Both the position numbers and the translations under genes were made by a program. The notes below the pieces were generated by a model. That model was not told the origin of the DNA. It saw only the letters and a list, made by a program, of their open reading frames with translations, and searched no databases. Shown here in pieces: positions 1 to 8,427 of a stretch of 64,000 nt of DNA; position 1 is the stretch's first letter, and each line of letters starts with the position of its first letter. The stretch comes from Actinocorallia sp. API 0066 (GTDB taxonomy: Bacteria > Actinomycetota > Actinomycetes > Streptosporangiales > Streptosporangiaceae): NCBI RefSeq assembly GCF_020991275.1, contig NZ_JAJLQY010000011.1, positions 247,263 through 311,262 on the forward strand. The letters run 5' to 3'.

Positions 1-703
1 TCCCGCCTTGGGAATCATCCGCTCCCGCACCGGCAACGGCCGGAAACTCCGATCCCGCCCGCCCTTGTTCCCGCTCACCCGATCCCAGGCCACCAACAGG
101 AAGCCCGGGTCCACGACTCTCCTCGTCCGGTGCGCGGCTCCACCACTCCTCGTCGCCGAGCTCACGGCGGATGAGCGCCGCCTTGACCGCGGTCTCTGGC
201 TTCTCGCCGTTGGCGCGGGCGAAGGCCTTGGCGACGTCGAGGTCGTCGCGCTCCTTGGGAGCGGGCGCCAGAGCGGTGCCGAGTTGCTCGACCAGGTCGC
301 CGCGATCAGTCAGGGAGAGGTCGAGGTCGATGCCGAACTCGTCCTTGATCTTCCTGCTCAGCTCCTGGAGCGTCCGTTCGCCGGCGGGGTCTCCCATCCG
401 CGCCCAGCTCCCGGCGACCTCCACGACATGCGCGATCTCTTCCGGTTTGTCCTTGACGCTCTTCCACCAGCCCCGCGACCAGGCCTGGCGCATCACCGGC
501 ATGTCGGCGCGGTGCTGGGCGCGCAGCCGATCGCGTGCCTCGCGGCTCTTGCGTTCGAGGTCGGCCTGAAGGCGCTGGGAGCGGCTGATCGCGCGCTGCT
601 TGGCGCTGCCGAAGATCTCCAGCGAGGTCTGGAAGGCGACCTGGAACCGCTCCCTGAGCGCGTCATCGACACCGCGATGGTCGTTCCAGTGGTGCTCATT
701 CAT
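1..703 (-). CDS. Mobile-element protein of unknown function, C-terminus cut by window edge
   Basis: Reading from an ATG at 703, the minus strand stays open to base 1, giving at least 234 residues with no stop. The protein begins MNEHHWNDH, has an Arg/Lys/Gln-rich stretch at about residues 15-60 that could form a helix or coiled coil, then RMGDPAGERT and a Glu/Asp-rich middle (about 105-170). No catalytic motif is visible and I do not recognise the family. The ATG overlaps the stop of the upstream small gene (696-974), so the two look translationally coupled. The setting, next to integrase, Xis and Rep remnants, suggests an integrative-element maintenance or transfer gene, which is inference. 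The + strand ORFs here are its shadow. Confidence 0.6.
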   Translation of the reverse strand, partial: MNEHHWNDHRGVDDALRERFQVAFQTSLEIFGSAKQRAISRSQRLQADLERKSREARDRLRAQHRADMPVMRQAWSRGWWKSVKDKPEEIAHVVEVAGSWARMGDPAGERTLQELSRKIKDEFGIDLDLSLTDRGDLVEQLGTALAPAPKERDDLDVAKAFARANGEKPETAVKAALIRRELGDEEWWSRAPDEESRGPGLPVGGLGSGEREQGRAGSEFPAVAGAGADDSQGG

Positions 704-974
704 CGGCGCAGCCCTCCGCGTCGACGTGGAGCGACTCGATGACCAGGGCCCGGTTCCCGAGCGTTTCCGGCGTGCGCGCGGTGAGCCGGTCGAAGGCGTC
801 GGCTGTGCCTGCGGCGAGGAAGTCCAGATGGAGTCGGAGCTCTGCGTGGACCCGGCGGTCGAACGGCCGGACGGCGAGGCGGTCGAGCAGAGGGAGGAGG
901 ACGGCGTAGGCGACGCCGAGCGTGATCTCGTCGTCGGTCGGGGTTGGGGTTGGGGTGGTGCGTTCGTTCGTCAA
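696..974 (-). CDS. Small hypothetical protein of the mobile element
   Basis: A 92-residue acidic protein with a Thr/Pro-rich N-terminus (MTNERTTPTPTPTDDE) followed by a Leu/Ala-rich, probably helical body (about residues 18-85). It has no signal peptide, membrane segment or recognised motif. Its stop overlaps the start of the larger gene reading to the window edge, so the pair is probably cotranscribed and coupled. The Asp/Glu-rich composition and the coupling argue that it is real rather than a random open frame. The function is unknown. Confidence 0.5.
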   Translation of the reverse strand: MTNERTTPTPTPTDDEITLGVAYAVLLPLLDRLAVRPFDRRVHAELRLHLDFLAAGTADAFDRLTARTPETLGNRALVIESLHVDAEGCADE

Positions 975-1054
975 GCGGCGACTCCAGCTAGGCAGGGCGA
1001 TGGATCAACTGGCTGAGGCCCTGCCGAGCTGGAGGTGTGACCGAGTGCCTTGCG

Positions 1055-2008
1055 CTAGGTGGTCCTGACGCCGGGGCTCGCCGTCGGGGAGCCGCCGCCG
1101 TTGGGCTGGACGGTCGCCGTCGGGGTAGCCGGAGCGGGCGCTGACGGTGTTGCCGTCGGCGCGGAGCTGGCCCCGCATGGGGCGTTGGCCGGGGCTGGCG
1201 CCGGCGCCTGGGTGCCGTTGGGGTTGAAGGCGAACGAGGTTGTCGCCAAGCCCTCAGGTGCGCCCGCGTGGAGCTCGAAACCGGCGCTCACCTGGCAGAG
1301 GACACCGGTGCCGGGGATCTTGCCACGGTTGATCAAGTCCTGGGTGATCGGCCCGAGGGCGAGATCGGTGACCTCGTTCACCGGAGTGACCATGTCGTAG
1401 ATGACGGCGGCCTGGCCGGTCGGCCCCGTGAAGCCGTAGATGTTGTAGCGGCGATCGCCGACCTGGACATCCTTCGCGATCGTCCAGTCGTTGGGGATCT
1501 CCAAGTTGGGGTGTTTCAGCCAGATCATGAGCTCGATCGATCGGGCGTCGGTGATGACGCCGGGGCACCCCTGCCGGTCCGGGTGGTACCAGATGTCGTA
1601 GGCGGCGTTGTAGGTGCCGCCTCCTCCGCCGTCGGTCACCGCCCAGCTCGTCGTGGCACCGGCCAGGGCGTCGACAGAGATCGGGAATCGGTCGTCGTCG
1701 AGCGGCGTGGCGATGTTCGGGTAGGCGCCCGGCCCACGGCCGGCCACCTCGACGTTCGCCGGATCGATCGTGCTTCTGGTGACCCGGAAATCGGTGCCGC
1801 CGCTGGTCGTGAGGCAGAGGTCTCCGAGGCTGTTCCACCGGTTCGTGCTCACGACGTATCCGCCGTCGACCGGAGTGGACTGGTAGCGCTCGCACATCTC
1901 GCCGGGCTGGTCGGCGCTCGTGGGGGTGGGGGACAGGACACCGGCGACGAGGACGACGCCGAGACCGGCGAGCGCCCAGATGAGTCCGTCTCGAATTCGG
2001 ATGATCAT
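1055..2008 (-). CDS. Secreted GH12-like glycoside hydrolase domain protein
   Basis: 317 residues. An N-terminal hydrophobic segment (about residues 9-27) serves as signal peptide or anchor. A domain with the GH12 (clan GH-C, endoglucanase/xyloglucanase) pattern follows. Glu159 in SIELMIW matches the family nucleophile and Glu245 in AGFELHAG the acid/base. The tail after residue 265 is Pro/Ala/Thr-rich and disordered. The likely activity is endo-hydrolysis of beta-1,4-glucan or a related glucan outside the cell; the substrate is inferred from the family. I chose the start at 2008 because its ATG overlaps the TGA of the upstream sigma-like gene (TGATG) and leads directly into the signal peptide. 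A start at 2071 would put an Arg-rich stretch before it. A glycosidase is an odd cargo for an integrative element. Confidence 0.72.
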   Translation of the reverse strand: MIIRIRDGLIWALAGLGVVLVAGVLSPTPTSADQPGEMCERYQSTPVDGGYVVSTNRWNSLGDLCLTTSGGTDFRVTRSTIDPANVEVAGRGPGAYPNIATPLDDDRFPISVDALAGATTSWAVTDGGGGGTYNAAYDIWYHPDRQGCPGVITDARSIELMIWLKHPNLEIPNDWTIAKDVQVGDRRYNIYGFTGPTGQAAVIYDMVTPVNEVTDLALGPITQDLINRGKIPGTGVLCQVSAGFELHAGAPEGLATTSFAFNPNGTQAPAPAPANAPCGASSAPTATPSAPAPATPTATVQPNGGGSPTASPGVRTT

Positions 2009-2823
2009 CAGGCGGCCACGCCCTCGTACGCGGCGATGGCGGCGGCGAGACGGCGCGCGGCGCGCGAGCACCGCTGACGCATCGCCGCGGGCGAGATGCC
2101 CAAGTCGACGTCAGCGACCGTCTTCCAGCTCTGCTTCGCAGGCTCGCCGATGGACTCAGAGCTGTAGCGGGCCGAGAGCATCTCGGCTTCGGCGATGGTG
2201 AGCACCTTCTGGGCGACGGCCCAGACGAGGACCATGGCGAGCTGCTCACTCGGGTGGAGGTCGTCGCCGCCGAAGTCCTCACCGATGTTGGCGTGCTCGT
2301 ACTCGCCGCCCAGCGCGCCCATCGGCGTCTCCTGCGACAAGACCAGGGCCTCCTTCCGCATGATCTTGTGCGCGCGCCAGCCGATGTTCGGCGCGATGAA
2401 CTTCCCGAGGTGTCGGGGGTGTTCCTTGATCGCGATCCAGAGGGACGTGAGCGCGAGCTGGCACCGCTCATCGAGGTCCGGGATCTGGTCCCGGTAGAAG
2501 GAGGTCAGCCTCGCGGCCTTGGGCAGCATGAACTGAAACACGATCCGGCTCGCGAGGTCGCCTTCTCTCCCGGCGAACGACGCCCGCCGCAGCAGTGCCG
2601 CGAGGATCGTGTCGATCTCGGCGATGGGGCGCTGACGGGCGGATTCGAACGATGCGATCGTGACGAGGCCGGCCAGGGTGGGCTCTTCTTCTGCCCACCG
2701 CGCGGTCGTGGCGTTCGCGACGCGGTTGATGAGCAGTCCGTCCCACTCGTCGTTCAGCAGCCGGAAGTGGCTGAAGCGCGGCGTGAAGTTGGGGCCGGTC
2801 GAGCGGGTGATGGTGGCGTTCAC
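2008..2823 (-). CDS. Sigma-70 region-4-like DNA-binding protein
   Basis: 271 residues. The C-terminal third (about 195-265) reads as a sigma region 4 helix-turn-helix: LTIAEAEML, then SWKTVADVDLGISPAAMRQR, then an Arg/Ala-rich recognition helix. The N-terminal part, including SLWIAIKEHPRHLGKFIAP, is helical but does not clearly match sigma region 2, so this may be a sigma-like regulator rather than a full sigma factor. It is coupled by a one-base stop/start overlap to the GH12 gene downstream, suggesting that it controls or is co-expressed with it. It is divergent from the HTH gene at 3051, with a 227-base intergenic region between them. Confidence 0.6.
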   Translation of the reverse strand: MNATITRSTGPNFTPRFSHFRLLNDEWDGLLINRVANATTARWAEEEPTLAGLVTIASFESARQRPIAEIDTILAALLRRASFAGREGDLASRIVFQFMLPKAARLTSFYRDQIPDLDERCQLALTSLWIAIKEHPRHLGKFIAPNIGWRAHKIMRKEALVLSQETPMGALGGEYEHANIGEDFGGDDLHPSEQLAMVLVWAVAQKVLTIAEAEMLSARYSSESIGEPAKQSWKTVADVDLGISPAAMRQRCSRAARRLAAAIAAYEGVAA

Positions 2824-3050
2824 CGTGTGTCCTTTCGTCGGTGAACGCCAAGATCGAGAGGGCCGATTGCCGGAAAAGCGGCCCGAAAAGTAGCCCCCGA
2901 ATCACGGATCGATCACGAAGAATGGGCAGCGATTCGGGCGACGGGCCAGTTCGAAGAGGGCGATGGCGGGGGATCGTGAGGCAAGGGCCAAGTCCCGCGT
3001 CGAGCGCCCGGCGAGCCGTTGTCGGGCGCGGAGTATCGTGAGGTCCTGCT

Positions 3051-3356
3051 ATGCCGCCAAGCGAGAGGACGTCCCCACCGGTGAGCGGCACTACTGCGCC
3101 GGATCCGTCGGCCGAGTACTGGAGGACCAGCGAGGTAGCCGCGTACCTGAACGTCGGCGTCGGAACGGTCAGCGCCTATCGGCACCGGGGCGAGATGCCC
3201 GAGCCGGATCAGTCCATCGGACGAACGCACCTGTGGAAGCCAGCGCGGATCATCGCCTGGCACGAATCCCGCCCTCGCCCCGGCGGAGCAGGTCGCCCCA
3301 AGAAGAAGGCGCCAGCACCAGGCATCGCCGATGACGGGGAAGCGACTGGGCAGTGA
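3051..3356 (+). CDS. Small helix-turn-helix protein (HTH_17/MerR-like, excisionase type)
   Basis: 101 residues. Residues about 23-65 (YWRTSEVAAYLNVGVGTVSA followed by YRHRGEMPEPD) match the single winged-helix/HTH_17 fold of small MerR-like DNA-binding proteins and excisionases. The C-terminal tail is basic (GRPKKKAP), as expected for DNA contact. It is transcribed divergently from the sigma-like/GH12 pair and lies immediately before the STAND-nuclease gene. It could regulate either flank or act as an element recombination directionality factor. A second Xis-like gene at 9644 makes a regulatory role more likely for this one; that is inference. Confidence 0.65.
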   Translation: MPPSERTSPPVSGTTAPDPSAEYWRTSEVAAYLNVGVGTVSAYRHRGEMPEPDQSIGRTHLWKPARIIAWHESRPRPGGAGRPKKKAPAPGIADDGEATGQ

Positions 3357-3358
3357 TG

Positions 3359-3391
3359 CGGATCACATAGTTCGTTAGGGCGCGTGATCCG
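3359..3391 (+). promoter_or_regulatory. Inverted repeat before the STAND-nuclease gene
   Basis: CGGATCAC at 3359-3366 is repeated as GTGATCCG at 3384-3391, giving 8-base perfect arms 17 bases apart. It follows the stop codon of the HTH gene (3354-3356) and lies about 80 bases before the STAND gene. It could be an operator for the HTH protein or a weak terminator. No T-run follows, which favours an operator. Confidence 0.35.
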
Positions 3392-3468
3392 ATCTGAACC
3401 CGAAGGGTGATTGGTTCGAAGCTGTGTGTGTCTGAACCTTGCCGAGTCCGGGTCTTTAGAGGGATTCC

Positions 3469-6400
3469 GTGGGACCCCTCGATGGCCTGGGTTTTTCTGG
3501 AAGGATCAGGTCTGTGGTGGGAGACGTCTTCGGTTTTCAGGTGCCTCGCGTGTGCAGGATTCGGGGCGGCGAGGTTACTGCGGAGGGGTCGGACCTACCG
3601 TCCTCTGAAGCATTTCGTTCGAGATTCGAAGCGGTTGTGGAAGAGGCCGGGGATCTGGCCCCAGGTGTGCTCGCAGATCCTGTTGTTGTCGCGAAAAGCG
3701 GCGCGATGGTTGTCCTGGGTGAGCCTGGGGCCGGAAAGTCATTCCTTCTGTCGAGCCTCACAGCGGGCCTGCCGAGGGTGTATGACGTCTGGGATGGGGA
3801 TCATGATGCGTGTTTGTGGGTGGTCGCGGGGTATCTGAGTGAGAGTTCGTATGTGGAGGAGATAGGTGATCTGCTTTCCGGGCTCCCACCGAGAGGTGGT
3901 GATCTTCATCCGGGGACACTGACCGTGGTTTTGGATCAAGCCGATGAGATCGGGATCTCTCTCACTTTCCTGGCGAACCGGTTGGGGAAATGGCTGAGGG
4001 GGAGGGACACACGCCGAATTCGGTTTCTCATGGCTTGCCGCACTGCGGATTATCCGGGTCGGATGACGTCCGTGCTCGCTGAGGCGTTCGGCGTGTGTCA
4101 CTGCGTTGATTTGGTCCCGTTGACCCGTGATGAGGCGGTGCGGCTAGCGGACAGCGCGGACGGTGTGTCGGGCGAGCAACTGATCATGGCTGCGGAGAGG
4201 GCGGGAGCGGCCGTGATGGCCAGCACCCCCATGACCTTGGAGCTGCTCGTCGTGGCGCATCAGGCTGACGGAGGATTGCAGGGAAATCCCCAGGACCTGT
4301 TCGCCCGTAGCGTGACCCTCCTGGCGGAGGGACCTAAGAGAGACCGTGCGCAGCAACGCCCCATAACCTCGACCGCATTGCAGAGACTTCGCGTCGCTGG
4401 CCGCATCGCGGCCTGGACGCTGCTTTCCGGAAAGCGGACGGTATGGCTGGGCCCAGCACGCGAGGCAAGTATCCACGATCTACCAGACGGTGTTCTTGTG
4501 GACGGCAATGAAAGGCTCACGGTCGGTTCGTTCGAAGTCACGGCCAACATGGTCTGGGAGACCCTTCAGACTGCGCTGTTCACCAGGCCAGAGACCGACA
4601 GGGTGGCGTTTCGGCACTCGTCGATCACCGCCTATCTGGCGGCCAAGTACCTCACAGACTGCGGAGTAGATCAGCGTCAGCTCGCAAACCTGTTCCTCGC
4701 TGGAGTTCCAGGCAGTGACACCGCGAGTATTCCCGCTCCGCTGCGCGAGACCGCTGCATGGCTCGTCGCCTTGAATCCCGTGGCCACTGACTGGCTGGCC
4801 GCCGCAGACCCAGAGAGTCTTGCCGTACACAGTGCCCTGGTTCGCTCTGACGAAGTCCGCCGCCTGACCGTGCAAAGGCTCCTGGAACGAGCGCCACAGG
4901 TTGAACTCAGCGACACCCCGTGGCAGTTCGCCCGCTGGGACTTGCATCACCCCGGGCTCGCAGACCAGCTTGCTGAAGCCATCGACGCAGCGCCAGCCAA
5001 CGGACCTGACGGGTGGGATGCGACGGCTCGGCTTCGGCTGGCGCTCAGGTTGGCAGAAGAAGCCGGACCGGGCCAGCCACGTCTGGCGGAGGCGTCGCTG
5101 CGGGTGGCGAAGAACGATGCCTGGGATGTGGGAGAACGCCGCCTGGCGGTGAGCGCGGCATTCAGATGCGACGGTCATTTTGCGGTACCGCTGCTCATCG
5201 GCATGCTCACAGATCTCACCGATACGGCCTACTCGAAGAGAGTCGATCCGGAGTACCGCGTCAGGGGGACTCTGTTGACCTTCTTGTGGCCTGAGCACCT
5301 CGATGTCGAGACACTGCTCGAGGCGCTGGTTCCCCCGGTACCTCGCACCTACAACATGTATAGCCAGTTCCTCCGAAACATGCCTTACCAGTGCCCTGAG
5401 GCGGATCTACCTAAACTTCTGGGCTGGGTACAAGATGTCGTCTCGGAACCTGGTCATCGCGGGAAGGGCTTCGACCTCAACGAGGCGGGCCTCGGCTCCA
5501 CAATCGTTGACGCTTTGGTCGAGCGCGTGCTGACGAGTAAGCACGTTCAGCAGCTTTTGGAGCCTCTGGCGAAGATCATCTGTATTTTGATCTTCAACCA
5601 TCGCAAGGTCGGCCTGCCCGCAGCCCTGCTACCTGATGAAGAGGGAATAGATGGCCCGCAGGGCCAGCATCTAAGGCGATGTCTAGCGCAGAGACTGATA
5701 GGAGAGGCAGCTCGAGTCGGGGTTGACCCGCGAGAGGCTGCCTTGCAGATCGTGGACTCTTGGAGGCCGAGCGCTTCTACCCGACGACTCCTGCGGCTGG
5801 ACGAGAGGCCGCCCAGCCGCCACCAGTTGCTGGACAAGACGGACCTGGTATGGCTCCTAGACGAGACACGTAGCCTCGACGATAACGATGGAACCACGGT
5901 CACTCTTTACGGACACTTGGCCGAAGCCGTTTTCCCGCGCAATGAGCGGTGGGCCTTCGACCTGGCCTACGACGAGGACCACCCAGCATGGCCGTACCTG
6001 CGTCAGTTCTACGAGCCGGTCGATCTCGACGGCGAGTACGCCAGGTTCCTGCGAAAGCGCCACGCGCGGCGAGATGAGCGGTGGTCGGAGAAGGACGCAT
6101 TCCTCGCCGAAGTCACACGGTTGCTTGCCCAAGTCCGAGAAGGTGACAACGACAGTCTGTGGAAGCTCCTACGGCACGGCCAGGTCGATCTGCAGGACGG
6201 CCGATACGAGCAGCCCTCAGGCCCGATTAGGACCTGGCCGGCACTGGGTGCCCTGGGAGACGGTCTGGCAGACCTGCCAGAGCTCGCGTTGCGCTACCTG
6301 GAAGCTGAGAACGATCGTGCAGAAACCTGGATCGGCAAAGGCCTTCAGAACTGGGTGTCCTGGGCCGGGTACACACTCCTCTTGGAACTGCATGCTGCCG

Positions 6401-8028
6401 ACCGTCTCGCAGAACTGTCGTCATCGGTATGGGCCGCTTGGTCGGCAGCCATCCTCAGCGAGGTCTTCGGTGTATCCGGTCGCGAGTCTGCCCGCCAGGA
6501 CCTCCTGCGTATGGCGGCCTGCAAGGCCCCAGCTCCCTTGGCAGAACGAGTTCGCCAGATCGGGGTCGCGTCGCTGAACGAAGGGCAGTACCCCATAGAA
6601 CTCGACGCGGTTGATCCAGAGTGGGCACCAGAGCTGCGAGTTGCGATGGAGGAGCTGGCTATCGAACTTGCCAGTGTGCTCGACGTCGTGCCAAGTGAAA
6701 GCGATCTGACCGCCTGCGATCGTGTCCAGATCGTTTTGCCAGAGGGTGCAGAGCCGCTTCAGGCGGCGTTGCGTGCGTGGCACAAGCTGATCGGTTCTCT
6801 CCTGGAGATAGCCAGCGACACCGGAATGGACCTTGTCGACGCAGCTCTCAACCACCGCCCGCAGACCGATGGCGCAACCGAAGCGACGATCCTCGCTGCC
6901 CAGGCTCTGATGCTGCACGACGCTCGCACGCACTGGACGAGGGTCAAGGACTATGTTTCCGCTGATATGGCGCTGGGCCGAAGGCTGGCTCACGCCTGCG
7001 CCCGTGCTGAGGCAGGCGAACGGATCACTGCGCAACTCGACGAGATCGACGTGGCCGACCTCTACCGATGGCTTCATGACCTGTTCCCGGGGGAGACCGC
7101 GGAGCCGCGATCTGGGTTCCGCTACCTCGGCCCCGACGATCGAGTACACCAGTGGAAAGGTCGGCTTCTCCGAAATCTCGCTGGACGTGGGACGCTCCAA
7201 GCCGTGAAGGAACTCCGTGTCCTGGCCAACAGGCACCCAACTCGGCTGGAGGTAGCGGCGGCACTGATCGCAGCGAAAAAGCGCTACGCACTCGTTGGTG
7301 GGAAACAGGTAAAGGTAAGCGACGTGGCCGCGCTTCTCGCGGACCAGAGAAAGCGAATTATCCGTAACAGTGCCGACCTCCTTGAGGTCACGTTCGATAC
7401 CCTGAAGAATATCGAAAAAGATCTGCATTCTCACTGCGAGCTGCTTTGGAATCGTATTCCGGGCGAGCCGGAGAGCCCGAAATCAACGAGTCTGGTCGGC
7501 GCTTCGATGTCGGAGTCTTGGGAGCCGAAGCTGGAAGCCGCCCTCTGCGCCTACCTCGCCCACGAACTGAGACTGCGCATGTCAGGCCACCGCGTGGTCG
7601 TGAATCGCGAGGTCCTCGTCCACCCCACTAACGCCTATGGATCCGGCAAGCGCACGGACCTCCTCATCGAGGCGATTCCCGCAGACTCAGATGGCCACGC
7701 TACATCGGCAACCGAACCGCTCAAGCTAGTGATCGAGGTCAAAGGCTCATGGAATGATGGTGTGCTGACAGCTCAAGAAGAGCAACTGGTCGGACGCTAT
7801 CTCCCAGTGACCCAAGCAGAAGCAGGCATCTACCTCGTCGGCTGGTACCCGATCGAACTCTGGACCAAGAGCGGTAAACGAAAGACGCAAGCGAAGAGAC
7901 TTTCCTATGACAGCTTGAGGGCAGACCTGATCTCCCAGTCAGACGATCTTGCTCGCATAAATGGTATTTATCTCAAGTCGATGGTGATGATGATTTCGCG
8001 GCCGGGTGGTGAACCGCGCCGGGTCTGA
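3469..8028 (+). CDS. STAND/NACHT-type NTPase with C-terminal PD-(D/E)xK nuclease domain; candidate defence protein
   Basis: 1519 residues if started at GTG 3469. GTG 3514, 8 bases after GGAAGGA, is an equally good start. Walker A is GEPGAGKS (84-91). Walker B is LTVVLDQADE (151-160), departing from the usual LDGLDE. An Arg-containing sensor strand, RFLMACRTADY, follows (about 185-195), typical of bacterial NACHT/STAND ATPases. About 1,000 residues of Leu/Ala-rich helical repeat come next, a probable ligand-sensing array. The C-terminus has a restriction-endonuclease-like signature: Asp1397 (RTDLLIEA), Glu1423 and Lys1425 (IEVKGSW). The architecture suggests sensor-activated DNA cleavage, as in antiviral STAND systems; that function is inferred. 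The last few codons and the stop probably lie inside an adjoining IS3-family end. The gene is less GC-rich than its neighbours in its first 600 bases. Confidence 0.82.
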   Translation: MGPLDGLGFSGRIRSVVGDVFGFQVPRVCRIRGGEVTAEGSDLPSSEAFRSRFEAVVEEAGDLAPGVLADPVVVAKSGAMVVLGEPGAGKSFLLSSLTAGLPRVYDVWDGDHDACLWVVAGYLSESSYVEEIGDLLSGLPPRGGDLHPGTLTVVLDQADEIGISLTFLANRLGKWLRGRDTRRIRFLMACRTADYPGRMTSVLAEAFGVCHCVDLVPLTRDEAVRLADSADGVSGEQLIMAAERAGAAVMASTPMTLELLVVAHQADGGLQGNPQDLFARSVTLLAEGPKRDRAQQRPITSTALQRLRVAGRIAAWTLLSGKRTVWLGPAREASIHDLPDGVLVDGNERLTVGSFEVTANMVWETLQTALFTRPETDRVAFRHSSITAYLAAKYLTDCGVDQRQLANLFLAGVPGSDTASIPAPLRETAAWLVALNPVATDWLAAADPESLAVHSALVRSDEVRRLTVQRLLERAPQVELSDTPWQFARWDLHHPGLADQLAEAIDAAPANGPDGWDATARLRLALRLAEEAGPGQPRLAEASLRVAKNDAWDVGERRLAVSAAFRCDGHFAVPLLIGMLTDLTDTAYSKRVDPEYRVRGTLLTFLWPEHLDVETLLEALVPPVPRTYNMYSQFLRNMPYQCPEADLPKLLGWVQDVVSEPGHRGKGFDLNEAGLGSTIVDALVERVLTSKHVQQLLEPLAKIICILIFNHRKVGLPAALLPDEEGIDGPQGQHLRRCLAQRLIGEAARVGVDPREAALQIVDSWRPSASTRRLLRLDERPPSRHQLLDKTDLVWLLDETRSLDDNDGTTVTLYGHLAEAVFPRNERWAFDLAYDEDHPAWPYLRQFYEPVDLDGEYARFLRKRHARRDERWSEKDAFLAEVTRLLAQVREGDNDSLWKLLRHGQVDLQDGRYEQPSGPIRTWPALGALGDGLADLPELALRYLEAENDRAETWIGKGLQNWVSWAGYTLLLELHAADRLAELSSSVWAAWSAAILSEVFGVSGRESARQDLLRMAACKAPAPLAERVRQIGVASLNEGQYPIELDAVDPEWAPELRVAMEELAIELASVLDVVPSESDLTACDRVQIVLPEGAEPLQAALRAWHKLIGSLLEIASDTGMDLVDAALNHRPQTDGATEATILAAQALMLHDARTHWTRVKDYVSADMALGRRLAHACARAEAGERITAQLDEIDVADLYRWLHDLFPGETAEPRSGFRYLGPDDRVHQWKGRLLRNLAGRGTLQAVKELRVLANRHPTRLEVAAALIAAKKRYALVGGKQVKVSDVAALLADQRKRIIRNSADLLEVTFDTLKNIEKDLHSHCELLWNRIPGEPESPKSTSLVGASMSESWEPKLEAALCAYLAHELRLRMSGHRVVVNREVLVHPTNAYGSGKRTDLLIEAIPADSDGHATSATEPLKLVIEVKGSWNDGVLTAQEEQLVGRYLPVTQAEAGIYLVGWYPIELWTKSGKRKTQAKRLSYDSLRADLISQSDDLARINGIYLKSMVMMISRPGGEPRRV

Positions 8029-8427
8029 TGGAGGCTCGATTCCCTGAGAGGGTCGAGTCATGGCACGTTCGTCCCTCCACCCTGTTGAGCTTCGTGATCG
8101 TGCGGTGCGCATGGTCGGGGAGGTGCGTCCGAACTACCCGACGGAGTGGGCGGCGATGAAGGCCGTCGCGGCCGAGTTCGACCGGCCATCGCGACGCTCG
8201 TAGCGTTCATCGACGCGTTCAAGCAGGTGTTCGGGGTCGAGCCGATCTGCCGTGTCCTGACCGGGCACGGGATGAAGATCGCAACCAGCGCCTGCTACGC
8301 GGCCAAGACCCGCCGACCCAGCGCCCGCACCCAGCGGGACGAGGAGCTGAAGACCGAGATCAGCCGGGTTCATGCCGACGACTACGGCGTCTACCGGGTC
8401 CGGAAGGTCTGGCGGCAGCCGCATCGA
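8010..8427 (+). mobile_element. IS3-family insertion sequence remnant
   Basis: An ATG at 8060 starts the typical IS3 OrfA N-terminus (MARSSLHPVELRDRAVRMVG...), which runs 46 residues and then collapses into a stop after an internal deletion. From about 8190 the sequence reads as OrfB N-terminus (LVAFIDAFKQVFGVEPICR, then ISRVHADDYGVYRVRKVWRQ). It stops matching at about 8420, where a Rep-like ATPase frame begins. The catalytic DDE domain and the right end are missing, so the element is dead. The left end is placed near 8010 because the sequence there resembles the terminal repeats I recall for this IS3 group. That boundary is uncertain. Confidence 0.72.

Noticed and set aside
3469..8028. CBASS, retron or Thoeris-type system
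   Set aside because: No cyclase, reverse transcriptase, TIR or SIR2 motif is present in or next to the gene; the architecture is STAND plus nuclease.
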